A stretch of DNA of 64,000 bases, from assembly GCA_023213395.1 (NCBI GenBank), contig CM041465.1, positions 151,163,741 through 151,227,740 on the forward strand, written 5' to 3'. Within the stretch, counting starts at the first letter, position 1. Every line of letters starts with the position of its first letter. This document shows positions 61,439 to 64,000 of this stretch, piece after piece. The translations under genes were made by a program, and so were the position numbers. This stretch comes from Cycas panzhihuaensis. Taxonomy: Eukaryota; Cycadophyta. The notes beneath the pieces were generated by a model, which had not been told where the DNA came from, searched no databases, and worked only from the letters and a program-made list of their open reading frames with translations.

Positions 61439-61779
61439 TGTAACATAACCCTACCTTTCCTTAGCAAGCGTGAACTACCAACAAGTAAGGATTAAGGGGT
61501 TTAGTAAGTTATGTATATGTACCGCTAAGTCGTCTAATAAGATGTAAGGCCGCTAGGGCCACCGATAGAATCATTAAAGATGAAGACCCTTACTTGTGTA
61601 TTTAAAGGGTTAAATCACTTGTTATGTTATTGAGTATGATATCTTGAAAGGAGAAAGTACTTCGATACTCATTTTTGTGATTCATTTTCTGTGATTTGTT
61701 TGTGCACTCGTGTTATTTAGCTTCATTTTCTGCTAATTATCACTCCTACGAGCCTAGATTTCTGAGAAGGAATGGTCCA
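61439..61779 (+). repeat. gypsy-E 3' LTR
   Basis: Starts TGTAACATAACCC, ends GGAATGGTCCA; 341 bp, followed by GAATC. Confidence 0.95.
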
Positions 61780-61784
61780 GAATC

Positions 61785-63060
61785 TATGTAACTAATCAAC
61801 TGAAATTTGGATGTGGCTTTGTAATATAACTCATGTCTAGAGTCCTTTTAAGGTATCGAAGGATTCTTTTGGAAGCTTTCCAATGAAAGGTCTTTAGATC
61901 CTGTATGAACCTAGACACAACACTAACTGAGTGTGTTATATCAGGTTGAGTAGATGTCAAATATATTAGGCTGCCAATGAGTTATCTATAGAGAGTTAGA
62001 TTAATCAAAGTTGAATCATCTATCTTAGAAAGTTTGATTCTAATTTCTGCTGGGATTGCTAATGGTTTGCAATCTATCATTCTGAATCTTTGTAGTAGAT
62101 CTAATATATATTTGCATTGAGAGATGAAGATTCCTTGTTTGTCTTGCAAGACTTCTAGTCCTAGGAAGTAATGCATGAGACCTAAGTCTGTCATATCAAA
62201 TTCCTTACATATAGCATTTTTAAATTGATGTAAAAGATTGGAGTCGTTTCCTATATAGACTAGGTCATCCACATAAAGACCTATAATCAAGATTGAGCTT
62301 CCCTTGATTTGAGTGTATAAGTTTAGATCTACTTGAGATCTCTCAAACCCTTAATCTCTAAAATACTTGTTTATGTCGGAATACCAAGCGTTGGGTGCTT
62401 GTTTTAGACCATATAATGCATTTTTTAACTTGTATGCTTTGTTTTCTTCCCCCCCGACTTCAAAACTGAGGGGTTAAGTGACATAGATGTCCTCTTTAAT
62501 ATAACTATTTAAAAAAACACTTTTCACATCCATTTGATAAACTTTCTAACCCATTTGAGTGGCTAAACTCATTATCATTTGAATAGATTCCATCCTAGCG
62601 ATAAGGGGAAAAAGTTTCTATATAATCTATGCCTTCTCTTTGGGCATATCCTTTTGCAACCAATCTAGCTTTATACTTATCGATGGAGTCATTTGAGTGG
62701 AACTTGATCTTATAGACTCATTTGGTTCTAATAGCTTTCTTCTTTGGTGGTAAGTCTATGAGTTCCCATGTATCATTCTTAATAATGGACTTATATTCCA
62801 CTTTCATGACTTTTTGCTAAAATTCATATTGATTGGCCTCATCAAAGGTTTGAGGCTCATGAATTTTGAATACCTTGCTTATTAGAGAAAAGTTAACCCT
62901 ATGTAAGTGTGTGGATCTTCTATTGTTATCTAATATATTTCCCAAGTCATGGTTGCGATGAACCCAGTTGGGTAGTTGTTGTGGTGGAGGTTGAGATGAA
63001 GTTCCCTCCCTAGTTGAGTCATGGATATTTCTCCACATAAGAGACACATATTTAGACTTA
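61785..63060 (-). pseudogene. copia-G reverse transcriptase and RNase H start
   Basis: The open segment 61982-62290 encodes MIIGLYVDDLVYIGNDSNLL, FKNAICKEFDMTDLGLMHYF, LGLEVLQDKQGIFISQCKYI and LDLLQRFRMIDCKPLAIP, with an intact YVDD box. The N-terminal half of RT is at about 62440-62860 (QTFDEANQYEF, then [32 protein letters not shown]). Frameshifts occur near 62460-62620. It joins the RNase H at 56344 once gypsy-E is removed. Confidence 0.92.
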
Positions 63061-64000
63061 CTTGATGTATCAAATTTATTGGCAATCTCCTTCTTCTTTT
63101 CTTGATTATCTTGGTAGAAGGTGTCTTCCTAAAACTTAATGTCTCTACTCACCATAACTTTCCTTAATTTTGGATCATAGACTTTGTAGGATTTAGAAGA
63201 TTCACTATAGCCAATAAAGATATATTTAACACTATGGTCATCCAACTTGATTCTTCTTTGATCAAGAATATGGGCATATGCTAGACAGCCAAATACCCTG
63301 AGATGATATATATTTGGTTTATAACCAGTCCATGCTTCTTCTAGAGTTTTCCACCTAAGTACTTTGGTGGAACATCTATTGAGCAGATAGATAGTTGTAT
63401 GAACTACTTCAGCCCAAAATTCATGGCCCAAGTTCTTATCCTTAAGCATACATCTTACCATTTTAATGATAGTTCAATTCTTTCTTTCTGCTACACCATT
63501 TTGTTATGGGGTGTAGGGGTTGGTAAATTGTCTCTTGATCCCATGGTAGATACAATAGTCCTTGAAAGTATTAGATGTAAACTCTTCCCTATTATCTGAT
63601 CTTAAAGAAAGGATGTGATATCCACTTTATCGCTCAACAAAGGTTTTGAAGTTAACAAAGTAGTTGAAACCATCTAATTTATATCTTAGAAAGAAAACGC
63701 ATGTCTTCCTTATGAAGTCATTAATAAATGTGAGAAAATACTTTGTACCTACTAAGGAGAGAGTAGTCATCAGTCCACAAATATCTGTGTATACTAGTTG
63801 AAGAGGGGCAGATGCTCGATGGCTAAAATTAGGAAATCTTTCTCTATGTTGTTTACCAAGAAGGCATCCCTCACACAACTTTTTATTGATATGAATAGGT
63901 GGTAAACCATTAACCATATCCAACCTTTTCATAAGAGCCAAGCTATTGTAGTTAAGATGACCAAACCGTATATGCCATAAATCACTATCCATGGTAGTTG
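63061..64000 (-). pseudogene. copia-G GAG-pre-integrase and integrase, nearly intact
   Basis: The frame at 63627-63992 starts MDSDLWHIRFGHLNYNSLAL, with CEGCLLGKQHRERFPNFS as the pre-integrase zinc zone and LVYTDICGLM giving the first Asp. After a stop near 63625 it continues LRSDNREEFTSNTF (second Asp) and NGVAERKN (catalytic Glu) near 63480-63505. The frame at 63129-63461 then gives DKNLGHEFWAEVVHTTIYLL and YHLRVFGCLAYAHILDQRR. The DDE triad is complete and only a few stops are seen, the best kept integrase in the window. It runs off the right edge. Confidence 0.93.

Larger units (their letters stand above)
56350..61779 (+). mobile_element. gypsy-E chromovirus lacking RT, nested in copia-G RNase H
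   Basis: 5,430 bp with two 341-bp LTRs and a perfect GAATC duplication. Primer binding site, leader, gag, protease, RNase H, integrase and chromodomain are in order, but the RT is cleanly missing between protease and RNase H. It belongs to the same family as gypsy-C, as shown by matching gag, RNase H and integrase peptides and a related leader. Without RT it could not copy itself. Confidence 0.94.

Overview
The window is a stretch of plant nuclear DNA made almost entirely of decayed, nested LTR retrotransposons. A land plant with a large, repeat-rich genome is indicated by four things: Ty1/copia elements primed from a TGGTATCAGAGC-type (initiator Met tRNA) site, Ty3/gypsy chromoviruses with a C-terminal chromodomain, a Tat-type gypsy element with two RNase H domains, and fragments of two plant housekeeping genes. 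The species cannot be told from the sequence. The base composition is AT-rich, and nearly all reading frames are broken by stops at former Gln, Arg and Trp codons, the pattern left by deamination of methylated cytosine. I see no intact cellular gene, no tRNA or rRNA gene, and no CRISPR array.

Layout, left to right. 1-1503: the 3' end of a plus-strand chromovirus (gypsy-A) lying in the gag of a minus-strand copia element (copia-A, 1504-4044), which itself lies in a minus-strand gypsy integrase (gypsy-B, 4045 to about 5480). 5500-8900: unassigned DNA holding a 1.2 kb compound microsatellite. About 8950-21260: a minus-strand Tat-lineage gypsy (gag, protease, an archaeal-type RNase H, RT, RNase H, integrase), split inside RT by a complete 7.1 kb copia element (copia-B, 11243-18321, target duplication GGAAT). 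21261-24282 and 36542-37750: a minus-strand open-frame remnant, probably the 5' part of the same Tat element, split by a 12.3 kb composite.

That composite (copia-C, 24283-36541) is a non-autonomous copia-like element with an array of 20-bp repeats, an antisense fragment of a senescence-domain (ERD7-type) gene and a gag remnant. It has been invaded by a 6 kb chromovirus (gypsy-C, 26770-32836) beside a second giant TA microsatellite. A 206-bp piece of target is duplicated on its two sides.

38558-46600: another minus-strand gypsy (gypsy-D) carrying a 3.4 kb deleted copia (copia-D, 42798-46210, TSD CATAC). 46610-54550: a minus-strand copia (copia-E) split by a 3.5 kb non-autonomous copia-like element (copia-F, 49569-53070, TSD ATAAT) that carries an antisense fragment of a sorting nexin gene. 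About 55480-64000: a minus-strand copia (copia-G) running off the right edge, split by a chromovirus that has lost its RT (gypsy-E, 56350-61779, TSD GAATC).

The most interesting observation is that two separate non-autonomous copia-like elements, copia-C and copia-F, each carry a fragment of a different host gene, both antisense to the element.
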